Shown here in pieces: positions 1 to 9,056 of a stretch of DNA of 64,000 bases. Under the pieces are notes generated by a model. It saw nothing but the letters and a program-made list of their open reading frames with translations. It searched no databases and had not been told where the DNA came from. This DNA comes from Desulfotalea sp. (GTDB lineage Bacteria > Desulfobacterota > Desulfobulbia > Desulfobulbales > Desulfocapsaceae), in contig NVXR01000004.1 of assembly GCA_002733995.1 (NCBI GenBank), positions 124,001 to 188,000 of the forward strand, written 5' to 3'. The translations under genes and the position numbers were made by a program. Within the stretch, counting starts at the first letter, position 1; every line of letters starts with the position of its first letter.

Positions 1-1853
1 CGGACCTGCTGCACTCCTCGGCCCTTGCCAATATCGCAGATCTTGAACAGAGAAAAACAAGCGGTAAGCGAAAACGCCTCCTTGCCTCGGTACGCTCACC
101 CATGTCTATGCGCCTGCCGCTGCTGGATCCGGACCGTTTTTTAAGCAAAAGTATGTCGATAGTTCGCCACTTTATGGGGGTACCGGCACTGCTTGTGTGG
201 ATTTTTACCGTCTTTATTGCATCTGTACTTGCGGTAATGCACTGGCCTGACCTTGCCAACAACTTTACTGATCAGGTGCTGGCACTAGAGAATATTTTTC
301 TTGTCACTCTTATTTACCCGGTAATCAAGGTGCTGCATGAGTTTGGGCATGCCTATATGGTGAAAAAATGGGGTGGGGAGGTGCATGAGATGGGTGTTAT
401 TTTCCTCGTCTTTATGCCGATACCATATGTGGAAGCCTCATCTTCACTGGCCTTTGAAGAAAAATATAAGCGTATGTTTGTTGGTGCCGCTGGAATTCTC
501 ATCGAACTGTTTATTGCTTCAATTGCCTTGTTCGTGTGGCTTAGTGTAGAACCTGGGCCAATACGCATGGCTGCATTTAATATTATGCTCATTGCCGGTG
601 TTTCTACCTTGTTGTTCAACGGTAATCCGCTGCTCCGATTCGATGCCTATTATGTGTTGGCCGACTTTTTAGAAATTCCTAATCTTGGCCAGAAGTCCAG
701 TCGCTATCTCGGTTATCTCTGCCAGCGTTATCTTCTTGGTATACGGGGGCTTGATCCGCTTACAACCACAGTGGGAGAATCCTTCTGGTTATTTGCCTAT
801 GGCATTGTCTCGTTTTTTTACCGGATTTTTATTTCTTTTCGTATCATCTTGTTTGTTGCGGGTAAATTCTTCTTTGTCGGACTGGTTCTCGCACTCTGGG
901 CCGCGGTGGGCATGATTGTCATGCCCATTTCCAAAATGGTTGTTTTTGCAGTGAAAAATCATAAAATGAAAAGCAAAAGGCTACGTTTATTTCTCGTCAT
1001 TATTCTGCCGATACTCTTGTTCTTAGGCACTGTGCTGTTTTACCCTCTACCTTCCTACACCGTCTGCGAAGGGGTGACGTGGCTTCCTGATGAATCAAGC
1101 TTACACGCGACGTCTTCTGGTTTTGTTAAGGAGATTTTAGTTGATAGCGGGGCTTGGGTAACGGCTGGCACGCCATTGATTCGGTTTAGCAATGACGAAC
1201 TGGTGATGCAGAAGCGATTGATTAAGGCCAAAAGAGACGAGTTTCTGGCCAAGTACGACCTGAGCAGGCAGAGAGATATTAATGAGGCGATGTTGTTCAA
1301 AGAGGCCCTGATTCAGGTCGAGGCTGAGTTGGTCGAGGCTCGGCAACGGGTCGATGAGTTGATCTTGAGTGCCTCCGATGACGGGTTCTTTATTCTTGAG
1401 CAGTCCGAGGACATTAGGGGCAGGTACTACCGTCGTGGTGCAAATCTTGGCTATATTCTCGATCCCGAAAAACTCTACCTGCGGGTGGTGGTGCCCCAGG
1501 CGGATATTGAAAATGTTCGCAGTGATACTGTAGATATTGAGGTACGTCTTGCCGGAGATCTCAATGCTGTATCTCCTGCTGAAGTCGTCAGGGAAATTCC
1601 TGCTGGAAGCAGGGAATTGCCAAGCCTTGCTCTGAGTACGCTAGGAGGTGGCCCCTTTGGTCTTGATCCCCGGGAAAAGCAGCGTCCAATGGTGCTTGAA
1701 AATCTGTTTCAGTTTGAGGTTCATGTGGATCAACCGCTACAGGCACATGTGCAGGAGCGCGCCTACGTCCGGTTTGAACACAGTCCTGAACCAATATCGA
1801 GGCGATGGTATCGGTCTTTTCGACGCTTGCTACTCAGCCATTTTGGCTTCTAA
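1..1853 (+). CDS. M50 metalloprotease / HlyD-type adaptor fusion (5' end cut by window)
   Basis: The reading frame is open from base 3 with no stop, so the true start lies upstream; the internal ATG at 102 is only the first in-window Met. Counting from that Met, an HEFGH zinc motif lies at residues 79-83 inside membrane segments, and NPLLRFDAY (about 202-210) supplies the S2P-type third-ligand region. More membrane segments follow to about residue 315. The last 270 residues are a periplasmic HlyD-like part: a lipoyl half-motif (SGFVKEILVDSGAWVTAGTPL), a short helical hairpin and a beta domain. This matches proteins annotated as putative peptide zinc metalloproteases. It is followed after 2 nt by a SecA-like gene and then a second HlyD-like protein, so a role in export or processing of an unseen substrate is inferred. 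The domain calls are firm; the substrate is unknown. Confidence 0.85.
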   Translation, partial: DLLHSSALANIADLEQRKTSGKRKRLLASVRSPMSMRLPLLDPDRFLSKSMSIVRHFMGVPALLVWIFTVFIASVLAVMHWPDLANNFTDQVLALENIFLVTLIYPVIKVLHEFGHAYMVKKWGGEVHEMGVIFLVFMPIPYVEASSSLAFEEKYKRMFVGAAGILIELFIASIALFVWLSVEPGPIRMAAFNIMLIAGVSTLLFNGNPLLRFDAYYVLADFLEIPNLGQKSSRYLGYLCQRYLLGIRGLDPLTTTVGESFWLFAYGIVSFFYRIFISFRIILFVAGKFFFVGLVLALWAAVGMIVMPISKMVVFAVKNHKMKSKRLRLFLVIILPILLFLGTVLFYPLPSYTVCEGVTWLPDESSLHATSSGFVKEILVDSGAWVTAGTPLIRFSNDELVMQKRLIKAKRDEFLAKYDLSRQRDINEAMLFKEALIQVEAELVEARQRVDELILSASDDGFFILEQSEDIRGRYYRRGANLGYILDPEKLYLRVVVPQADIENVRSDTVDIEVRLAGDLNAVSPAEVVREIPAGSRELPSLALSTLGGGPFGLDPREKQRPMVLENLFQFEVHVDQPLQAHVQERAYVRFEHSPEPISRRWYRSFRRLLLSHFGF

Positions 1854-1855
1854 CT

Positions 1856-3850
1856 ATGAAAACGCCATTTAGTACACCTATGCCGCCGGTATGTCACGAT
1901 CAGCGGGTGGAAAAAACAGATCGAATTAATAGCAGGTTTGAAGAATTTTCCCATCAGCTGTCCGGTCGGTTGTGTCGGGTCTTTTCTGGCAGAAGGTCGA
2001 TCCAGACAATTGTTGCGCGGATAGAAGCTTTAGCGGCAGAATTTCGCAATTACAGTCAGGATGAACTCGATGAGAAGAGGGCCGCTCTGCGTGAAGATCT
2101 ACTTGAAAAAGGCTTCATAGATCCAGTAATTGCAACCAGTTTTGCCCTTATCCGTGAGACAAGTAGCAGGGTTATGGGCATGTCTCACTTTCCCTGTCAA
2201 CTCTTTGGTGGCCTGGCTATGCTGTATGGCAAGGTGGCGGAGATGGATACAGGTGAAGGCAAAACCCTCACTGCAACTCTTGCGGCTGCCACCGCAGCTC
2301 TTGCCTCAATCCCTGTACACGTGGTCAGCGTCAATGATTATCTGACCGCAAGGGATGCGGAGGTTATGGAACCGCTTTACCGTGCCCTTGGCTTGCGGGT
2401 GGGATGTGTGACTCACAATATGCAGCCGGAGGAAAAACGCAGTGCCTACGGTTGTGATATTACCTATGTTACCAACAAAGAGCTGGTATTTGATTACCTT
2501 AGGGATCGGTTGACTCTTGGTGATCGCACCGATGCCAGATTGTTAAGGGCCGAATACCTGCATGCAAAGGAACATCGCAGCGATCGATTAATGATCCGTG
2601 GCCTCTATTTTGGCATTATTGATGAAGCGGACAGTATTCTTATTGACGAGGCGCGCACCCCGCTTATCATCTCGGGAAACGGGGGAGAGGATGAGGAAAA
2701 AGAGTTTCTTGGCCAGGCGCTAGAGGTCGCCCGGGAGCTTGAGGAAAAAAAGGATTTTCGCATTGATCGGCAACTCAAAGATTTACGGGTAACGGAGTCC
2801 GGACGCGAAAAAATCGAGTCAATGGCTTTGGAGCTTGGTCCGTTGTGGAATGGGTTGGTTCGCCGAGAATCAACAATCCACAAAGCTTTGCAGGCGCTGC
2901 ATCTGTTTCATCTCGATGAGAACTATATCGTTCGTGATGGAGAAATCCAGATCATTGATGAATTCACCGGTAGAGTGATGGAGGGTCGTTCCTGGGAGCA
3001 GGGTTTACATCAGTTGATTGAGCTCAAGGAGGGCTGCGAGCTGTCAAGCCGCCGAGAGACCCTCGCGAAAATAAGCTACCAGAGGTTTTTTAGGCGTTAC
3101 CTGCATTTGTCTGGTATGACAGGGACGGCGCGGGAAGTTGCAGGAGAACTCTGGACAGTATATAATTTACCCACTCTGAAAATACCGTCAAACAGACCCC
3201 GTAGGCGCAAACATTTACCGGATGTCGTCTTTTCCTGTGAAGATGACAAGTGGCGGGCAATAACTAAACGAATTGAGGTTCTTCATGCCCAGGGGTGTCC
3301 GGTTTTGGTGGGCACCCGCTCTGTTAAGGCGTCTGAAAAGCTATCAAACTATATCGTTGAGTCCGGCGTGCCCCACCGGGTGCTGAACGCCAAGCAAGAT
3401 TCCGAAGAAGCTGAAATTATCCAAAATGCTGGCGAAGTCGGTGCGGTGACCATCGCCACCAATATGGCGGGCAGAGGCACTGACATCAAGATCTCTTTGC
3501 AAGGGCAAGAACTCAACGGGTTACATGTGATCTCAACAGAGCGGCACGAGGCGGCGCGCATAGACCGCCAGCTTGCCGGACGGGCGGGAAGACAGGGAGA
3601 TCCAGGAAGTTACGAGGCGATACTGTCTTTTGATGACATGCTGTTTACAGGTCGGCGAGGCCGGTTGATGGCTAGGATTGGTCGGCTTATACCCCATTCT
3701 GATCGTGGGCTTGGGGCAGTTCTCTCACGCTGGCTCGTGAATAGAGCGCAAAAACGCATTGAGCGATATCATGATAAAATGAGAAAGGAGCTGTTTCGGC
3801 AGGATCAGGCTCAGGGGAGCTTGCTGTCCTTTTCTGGTCATCTGGAATAG
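1856..3850 (+). CDS. Short SecA-like ATPase (accessory SecA paralogue)
   Basis: A 664-residue protein with SecA motor architecture: DTGEGKT Walker A near residue 132, DEAD-type IIDEADSILIDEARTPL near 254, a preprotein cross-linking-like insertion, EFTGRVMEGR, then motor 2 with TNMAGRGTDI and GRAGRQGDPGS. Housekeeping SecA is usually 830-900 residues and ends in a C-x-C zinc tail; this one stops about 60 residues after motor 2, so most of the scaffold/wing C-terminal region and the zinc tail are missing. The ATG at 1856 begins 2 nt after the upstream stop; an in-frame ATG at 1805 would overlap that gene and is also possible. It sits between two HlyD-type genes, which suggests a dedicated export motor rather than the general SecA. 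ATPase identity is firm; the role is inferred. Confidence 0.88.
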   Translation: MKTPFSTPMPPVCHDQRVEKTDRINSRFEEFSHQLSGRLCRVFSGRRSIQTIVARIEALAAEFRNYSQDELDEKRAALREDLLEKGFIDPVIATSFALIRETSSRVMGMSHFPCQLFGGLAMLYGKVAEMDTGEGKTLTATLAAATAALASIPVHVVSVNDYLTARDAEVMEPLYRALGLRVGCVTHNMQPEEKRSAYGCDITYVTNKELVFDYLRDRLTLGDRTDARLLRAEYLHAKEHRSDRLMIRGLYFGIIDEADSILIDEARTPLIISGNGGEDEEKEFLGQALEVARELEEKKDFRIDRQLKDLRVTESGREKIESMALELGPLWNGLVRRESTIHKALQALHLFHLDENYIVRDGEIQIIDEFTGRVMEGRSWEQGLHQLIELKEGCELSSRRETLAKISYQRFFRRYLHLSGMTGTAREVAGELWTVYNLPTLKIPSNRPRRRKHLPDVVFSCEDDKWRAITKRIEVLHAQGCPVLVGTRSVKASEKLSNYIVESGVPHRVLNAKQDSEEAEIIQNAGEVGAVTIATNMAGRGTDIKISLQGQELNGLHVISTERHEAARIDRQLAGRAGRQGDPGSYEAILSFDDMLFTGRRGRLMARIGRLIPHSDRGLGAVLSRWLVNRAQKRIERYHDKMRKELFRQDQAQGSLLSFSGHLE

Positions 3851-3878
3851 CAGTTATTAACTGTGGAATGTATCTATT

Positions 3879-4598
3879 ATGAAAACTATTATAAACTTGA
3901 TTTTACTCAGCACCCTCCTACTACCATTGCACGTTCTAGCTGGTGATGTGCCACCCCTAGAGGGTATTGTTGAACCCAACGACCTCGTTGAGTATAGCAG
4001 TCAGGTCCCAGGGATTCTTGAAAATGTACTGGTTGAGAGGGGGACTTGGGTTAAACGTGGTCAGATTATAGCCAGACTCAAATCCGGGGTGCAGAAGGCT
4101 GCGGTGGAGCTAGCCCAAGCTCGGGTTGATTTTGGTAAACGAAAGCTGCTGCGAAATGAGCAGCTTATAAAGAGACAGCTCATTTCTATCCATGACCGGG
4201 ATGCCATTGAAACCGAGGTGACGTTTGCTGAACTTCAGCTTACTGAGGCGAAAGAACAGCTCGCACTACGTACCATAAGAAGCACGATTGATGGTGTGGT
4301 TGTCGATCGTTTTGGTTCTCCGGGGGAATATGTTGGTGAAGATCCGTTCCTGGCTATTGCCAGTATTGATCCGTTGTCTGTGGAGGTGGTTGTCCCTGTC
4401 AGATACTATGGGGCGATCAGAGTTGGGGCAAAGGCGGTCGTGGAAATAGAGTCACCGATTGTGGGTAGTTACAAGGCCAGTGTTGTGATAGTCGATCAGA
4501 TTATCGATGCCGCCAGTTCAACCTTTCGGGTTAGACTAGAGCTTCCCAACCCAAAGAAGAAGGTACCGGCTGGGGTGAAGTGTCAGGTGGTGTTTTAA
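3879..4598 (+). CDS. Periplasmic adaptor (HlyD/MFP family), short form
   Basis: A 239-residue protein with an N-terminal signal peptide (MKTIINLILLSTLLLPLHVLA, probable cleavage after VLA). A biotinyl-lipoyl-like half motif (PGILENVLVERGTWVKRGQIIARL) is followed by a short alpha-hairpin (about residues 80-125), the second lipoyl half (IDGVVVDRFGSPGEYVGED) and a beta-barrel domain ending in VPAGVKCQVVF. It is shorter than typical MFPs of 350-400 residues and has no membrane-proximal tail. It lies 28 nt after the SecA-like gene and is likely co-transcribed with it. No inner-membrane transporter or outer-membrane factor gene is next to it, so its partner is either the M50/HlyD fusion or lies outside the window. 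Confidence 0.8.
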   Translation: MKTIINLILLSTLLLPLHVLAGDVPPLEGIVEPNDLVEYSSQVPGILENVLVERGTWVKRGQIIARLKSGVQKAAVELAQARVDFGKRKLLRNEQLIKRQLISIHDRDAIETEVTFAELQLTEAKEQLALRTIRSTIDGVVVDRFGSPGEYVGEDPFLAIASIDPLSVEVVVPVRYYGAIRVGAKAVVEIESPIVGSYKASVVIVDQIIDAASSTFRVRLELPNPKKKVPAGVKCQVVF

Positions 4599-4699
4599 AC
4601 GACAATTGACAGCCTCCTGGTGGGGTAGAAAGAGCAAACTCCCCGTCCTGAGCTGATAAAAGTACAGTGCTTATTGGGGCTAGGGGGCTGGAGGCTTTT

Positions 4700-5884
4700 C
4701 TATGAGTCCGGGTCGTAAGCCGCTGTATCCTTAAACAGTTCTCTGCCAATGAGCATTCTCCTTATCTCACTGGTGCCAGCCCCTATTTCATAGAGTTTTG
4801 CGTCCCTTAGAAATCTGCCGGTTGGGTAGTCGTTGATATAGCCATTACCACCAAGGCATTGTATTGCTTCCAGGGCCATCCAAGTAGCCTTTTCAGCCGA
4901 GTAGAGAATGACAGCTGCGGCATCTTTTCTGATTGTGAAGCCACTATCTGCGGCTCTTGCGACCGTGTATACATAAGATCTACAGGCGTTCCATGTGGAG
5001 TACATGTCGGCTAGCTTGCCCTGCATGAGTTCAAATTCTCCGATGGCTTTGCCAAATTGTTTCCTTGTGTGGATATAGGGTAGCACCACATCCATACAAC
5101 TCGCCATGATTCCTATAGGTCCACCAGCAAGCACAAGTCGCTCATAGTCTAGGCCAGCCATAAGCCCTTCCACACCTTTATCTACCTGGCCAAGAAGGTT
5201 TTCTGCCGGTATCTCACAATTATCAAAGACGAGCTCACAGGTAGAGGAACCGCGCATGCCGAGTTTATCCAGTTTAGGGCTTGCAGAAAAGCCGCTCATT
5301 TTCTTTTCTACGATAAAAGCACTGATACCCCGATGTTTCTTTGTGGGTGATGTTTTGCCATAGGTGATCAGTATATCTGCATCGGTGCCATTGGTTATCC
5401 ACATTTTAGTCCCGTTAAGGATATAGTTTTTTCCGTGTTTCCTCGCAGTAAGTCCCATGGCTACAACATCGGAACCGGAGCCAGCCTCACTCATTGCAAG
5501 GGCTCCAACGTGTTCACCGCTCACGAGTTTAGGTAGGTATTTATCTTTTTGGGCCGCTGTCCCGTTGAGCTTGAGTTGATTGATACAGAGGTTGGAGTGT
5601 GCGCCAAAGGCGAGTCCTACAGACGCGGAACCTCGGCTGATCTCTTCCATGGCGATAACATGCTCCAGATACCCCATGGCGGCTCCGCCGTACTGCTCTG
5701 GGGTTGTGATTCCCAAGAGGCCCATCTTGCCCATTTTTTGCCATAATTCCTTAGGAAATTCATCGTCTTGATCGATCTGAGAGGCCAGGGGTGCGATCTC
5801 TGTACGCACAAAATCCCGTAAAGATTCCCGCAGAAGGTTGACGGTTTCTCCCAGGCAAAAATTTAATTGAGGAAATGTCTTCAT
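4700..5884 (-). CDS. Acyl-CoA dehydrogenase, isovaleryl-CoA dehydrogenase type
   Basis: A 394-residue flavoenzyme of normal family length. It should oxidise an acyl-CoA to the 2,3-enoyl-CoA using FAD and pass electrons to ETF. Visible signatures are [12 protein letters not shown] (FAD/substrate loop, about 128-139), MWITNG (161-166), [16 protein letters not shown] and [12 protein letters not shown] near the C-terminus. The likely catalytic base is Glu248 in [11 protein letters not shown]; that position is where isovaleryl-CoA dehydrogenases carry it, rather than the C-terminal position of short- and medium-chain enzymes. It is last in a minus-strand operon after a thiolase-like protein and its OB-fold partner, 27 nt downstream of the latter. 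Leucine or branched-chain acyl-CoA metabolism is the best guess; exact substrate is not fixed by sequence. Confidence 0.88.
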   Translation of the reverse strand: MKTFPQLNFCLGETVNLLRESLRDFVRTEIAPLASQIDQDDEFPKELWQKMGKMGLLGITTPEQYGGAAMGYLEHVIAMEEISRGSASVGLAFGAHSNLCINQLKLNGTAAQKDKYLPKLVSGEHVGALAMSEAGSGSDVVAMGLTARKHGKNYILNGTKMWITNGTDADILITYGKTSPTKKHRGISAFIVEKKMSGFSASPKLDKLGMRGSSTCELVFDNCEIPAENLLGQVDKGVEGLMAGLDYERLVLAGGPIGIMASCMDVVLPYIHTRKQFGKAIGEFELMQGKLADMYSTWNACRSYVYTVARAADSGFTIRKDAAAVILYSAEKATWMALEAIQCLGGNGYINDYPTGRFLRDAKLYEIGAGTSEIRRMLIGRELFKDTAAYDPDS

Positions 5885-5911
5885 GGCTCTTCCACCGATG
5901 GGCCTTTTTGT

Positions 5912-6508
5912 CTATTTTGCATAGGTGAATCCCTCCGGAAGCTCTTGTGCCGGGGTGCCTTTAACCACCCACGAGAGGTCGAGGATCGTATAGGTTGGAT
6001 TGACGCTTTTGAAAATGGGAACAACCCGCAAACCAAATTCTGGCTCCCCGATAGAGAGGTAACTCATCAGAATTGTCGCGACTCCTGAAAATTCAATATT
6101 TATAAATTTGATCGGTTTTTTCAGTACATTAAAAGCCCCAGATCTTTCGCAGACCATAAAGGTGTGAATTGTTGCCGTTGTCTTGGCAATCGAGGTGATA
6201 TCCACGATCTTGTTCTTTGTTAAACAATCTGGGCAATGAATTCTAAAGGGCATGTACATTGTGTTCTTAGAAGCACAATCGCTGTGTTCGCAACGGCTGG
6301 CTAATAATTTGCCCTGGGGCAATGAGGCAAAGAAAATGGCTTCTCCACCATAGGCGTGTATATAGGTCATAGCCCTTGGCTTGGTTACTCCCATCAGTCT
6401 CCAGTTATCATCGGCGTTGCGTATGGGGGTATTGGGGCTTATGTGGTGGAAGTTGCCTGTGGGCTTATATTTGTTGTTTTGTACTGTTACCTGGCCAAAG
6501 ATACTCAT
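5912..6508 (-). CDS. Zn-ribbon / OB-fold acyl-CoA-associated protein (DUF35 type)
   Basis: A 198-residue protein with a C-x4-C ... C-x2-C zinc ribbon (RCEHSDC about residues 72-78, then HCPDCL about 91-96) followed by an OB-fold-like segment. Members of this family partner with thiolase-like or HMG-CoA-synthase-like enzymes. The ATG lies 1 nt after the TGA of the upstream thiolase-like gene, so the pair is translationally coupled and probably forms a complex. It has an N-terminal extension of about 60 residues before the ribbon that is longer than the simplest family members. The function is inferred from family and neighbours. Confidence 0.78.
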   Translation of the reverse strand: MSIFGQVTVQNNKYKPTGNFHHISPNTPIRNADDNWRLMGVTKPRAMTYIHAYGGEAIFFASLPQGKLLASRCEHSDCASKNTMYMPFRIHCPDCLTKNKIVDITSIAKTTATIHTFMVCERSGAFNVLKKPIKFINIEFSGVATILMSYLSIGEPEFGLRVVPIFKSVNPTYTILDLSWVVKGTPAQELPEGFTYAK

Positions 6509-6509
6509 A

Positions 6510-7943
6510 TCATACCTCTTCTATCAGATGATCCGGGTCCATCAGGATGGTTACTGTCACATGGGAGCCTACGCCGGCATGGCTGACAGCCATTCCTCTT
6601 TTAGCATTTTTAACCTGAAGGTTTGTCCAATCGGCCGGTTTTTGGCGGTTAAATTTCTTCCATAGAGCCTCGTCTCCGTGGAGCTCTTCCCAACGATTCC
6701 AAATATGTAGAGCAACCTCAAAGGCTTGCATAATGCCCGTTGCACCAACTGCATGCATACAGCCGATCAGACCACCAGAGAGGTTGGATGGTAGCTTGCC
6801 TGGTTCTCCGGTGAAAGGGTTGGTGTGGTAGCAGTCTCCAGATTCAACGTAATCGCGGCCGTAACCGTAGGGCCGGATGCCAATATCTTCATAGGTCTGT
6901 ACATCACTGATGGTAAATGCGTCGTGGAGTTCAACAACATCAAGATCCTTCACAGGGTCGGTAATACCGGTCATACCGTAGCCATAATAGGCAGCCATCC
7001 GCGCCGCAAGAAAGCCTGTGAAGCCAGGGTATCTGTCTCCACCAGGGAAGCGTTCGCCGAGATCTTTGTATTGGTCAACACTCTCATTTGGTAACAGGGG
7101 AATATCAATAGGTAATCGATCGGCTGGGCGAAGGGTGTGTGAACCGGCAGCGACCCATATTCGGAGGGGCTTGTTTAGACTATTTTTTGTAAGGGTCGTA
7201 GCGGTAGCCTCATCACAGAGAATGGTACATGCCGCACCGACACTCATGAGACAACAGTCGAGGGCTCGTAAGGGGTAGGCCACAACAGGTGAGTTGAGTA
7301 CATCGTCCACTGTTATATCCATTGGGGCTTGGGCAAAGGGGTTAAATCGTGCGTAACCGTGGTGTTTGACGGATATTTCCGCAAGTGTTTTTCGAAAGGA
7401 CTCCTCGGATTTACCAAAAATCTGCCAGTAGCGCTGGGCCATGACGGCATAGTAGCCGGTGTAAATATGCCCTAATGGTGATTCCCAGTCTTTGTCCGCA
7501 GCACAGGAAATGAGAAAATTTCCTTCATCGGTGGGTACCTCATCCATCCTTTCCCAGCCCATTACCAACACACAGTCGGAATATCCTGAGGCAACGGCCT
7601 TCGTCCCTTCCCAGAGTGTCGATCCACCTGTGGCCCCACCTGTTTTAATACCGACATTGCCCAGTGGGTCTAGACCAAGTCGGTCATGGATCAGGGATTC
7701 TCCTAGGAGTTGATCACCAAAGTGATCGGCAAAATGTCCATAGTAGCAGCTATGGATGTATTGTTTGAGCTGGGCAGGAGACATTTCCAGTAGATTGGCA
7801 GCCATAATGAATGCCTCTATACAGAGCTCTTCTGTACGTTTATCTGGGATTGCCCTGTCAAATTTCGACTGGCCAGCGGTGACCATGTAGACAGGCCGCT
7901 GTAGTTGTGGGATTTTTAACTGTTGCCTGCTGAATCTAATCAT
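6510..7943 (-). CDS. Thiolase-superfamily protein, SCP2/acetyl-CoA acetyltransferase type
   Basis: A 477-residue thiolase-fold protein, first gene of the minus-strand acyl-CoA operon. Motifs include GGATGGSTLWEG, VVELHDAFTISDVQTYEDIG, GGLIGCMHAVGATGI (the usual GHPxGATG region, here with a Cys in place of the first residues) and GVGSHVTVTIL near the end. Such SCP-x-like thiolases commonly pair with DUF35 proteins, as here. It is annotated in many genomes as acetyl-CoA acetyltransferase, but many members lack the normal condensation Cys, so thiolysis, condensation or a non-catalytic scaffold are all open. No promoter was recognised upstream. The family call is strong, the reaction is not. Confidence 0.8.
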   Translation of the reverse strand: MIRFSRQQLKIPQLQRPVYMVTAGQSKFDRAIPDKRTEELCIEAFIMAANLLEMSPAQLKQYIHSCYYGHFADHFGDQLLGESLIHDRLGLDPLGNVGIKTGGATGGSTLWEGTKAVASGYSDCVLVMGWERMDEVPTDEGNFLISCAADKDWESPLGHIYTGYYAVMAQRYWQIFGKSEESFRKTLAEISVKHHGYARFNPFAQAPMDITVDDVLNSPVVAYPLRALDCCLMSVGAACTILCDEATATTLTKNSLNKPLRIWVAAGSHTLRPADRLPIDIPLLPNESVDQYKDLGERFPGGDRYPGFTGFLAARMAAYYGYGMTGITDPVKDLDVVELHDAFTISDVQTYEDIGIRPYGYGRDYVESGDCYHTNPFTGEPGKLPSNLSGGLIGCMHAVGATGIMQAFEVALHIWNRWEELHGDEALWKKFNRQKPADWTNLQVKNAKRGMAVSHAGVGSHVTVTILMDPDHLIEEV

Positions 7944-8609
7944 CCCTCTATCTCCTTAGTATTAAGGTTCGGGTATTGATGTGTTTGTTACTTGATTCTC
8001 AGTAAAGATTGTAGCGATAATAAATCTTGCATGGGAGAGGCGACATTACTGTTGGATACACTTTTTTACTAAAGGCTTACAGTTGTGATATGGGAAAACA
8101 AGATGGTGCCGTTCAGAACGGTAATTAGCTAAGCTCATATTTTTAGTAAAATGCAAAATGTAGCTATCAAATAATCTTATCACATATCAAATTTATAGTG
8201 AAACGAGACATTTGTAATTGAGTTCTTGGTGTCAGGATGAGAAGTGTTGATACGAGGTGGTAATGGTGGGACGGTGGCCAGGTAAGACGTTACGGTATTG
8301 AGCGGTGGGCGGTGCTATTTGATTGGTATTCTGGGTGGAGTGACGGTGGAGGCGAGCCTTGTCGTTGGAGGTTGAGGGAGTACAATCACTACTGTTGATG
8401 GGGCAGAAAAACAGCAAAATAAAACTATTGGTGAGCTTGTTACGGTGATTATCGGGGTAGGGGGCGACAATCGTTGTCAGGTATCCACGATACCGTTGGT
8501 TTCAGTCTGTCTCAATGGTCGATGATGGACCATCGAGACAAAAAGGAAACTCATGAGATTAATATAAGAATACGCGGGCTATCTTCACCTTGCAAAAAAA
8601 CATACGCTC
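7944..8609. other. Intergenic region with a G/T-rich stretch and an inverted repeat
   Basis: No convincing gene. About 8230-8480 is strongly G/T-biased on the plus strand, and one plus frame reads like a worn-out coding segment (GGVTVEASLVVGG, stop, GSTITTVDGAEKQQ) interrupted by stops. An inverted repeat at 8508-8540 has 13-nt arms (TGTCTCAATGGTC and GACCATCGAGACA, one wobble) around a 7-nt loop. It lacks a T-run on either strand and so is not a typical intrinsic terminator. Confidence 0.4.
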
Positions 8610-8801
8610 TTAGTGGAACACTCGCTGGCATGTATTGAGCCTTTCCCTCGCGTCTAAGTCGTCTACCCATGAACTGTTTTTTCTCTGGGTTATGATGACG
8701 CAGACCCTATCATATTTATCCCAGTCACCGTTAGAATTTTGTTCAGCAGCTTTTTTAGGCGTTAAAGGTGATTTCTTAATTTGGTTCCTTTGATTCCCCA
8801 T
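8610..8801 (-). CDS. Small hypothetical protein
   Basis: A 63-codon frame beginning MGNQRNQIKKSPLTPKK and ending RLNTCQRVFH. The ATG at 8801 has GGGGAC about 10 nt upstream on the minus strand; the same frame can be extended to 8879 but that adds an implausible Phe-rich start. It is hydrophilic, with no signal peptide and no recognised domain. The neighbourhood is gene-poor and may be decaying, so this could be a remnant or a chance frame. Confidence 0.25.
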   Translation of the reverse strand: MGNQRNQIKKSPLTPKKAAEQNSNGDWDKYDRVCVIITQRKNSSWVDDLDARERLNTCQRVFH

Positions 8802-9056
8802 ATTATTAATGTCCCCATTTAAAAAAGTAAAAATGTTAACGTCAATATATTGAAAACAAAAAGAAGAGTAAATAGGCAAGAGTACCTAGTCTGAGGTGGT
8901 ATAAGTACCTAGTGGTATATAAAAACTACATTATAATAAGTGTATACAGTAGCCAGAAGTGTGGGGTTTGCAGGAAAAAATGTTTGTTTTACTGTGATAT
9001 TTATTGTTTTGTGCTCTATCTTAAATGATACTAACATATAGATAGAGCGGTGACTA

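Noticed and set aside
4605..4699. AGCCTCC/GGAGGCT arms between the converging adaptor and dehydrogenase genes
   Set aside because: The arms are about 80 nt apart with no T-run, so a terminator is not supported.
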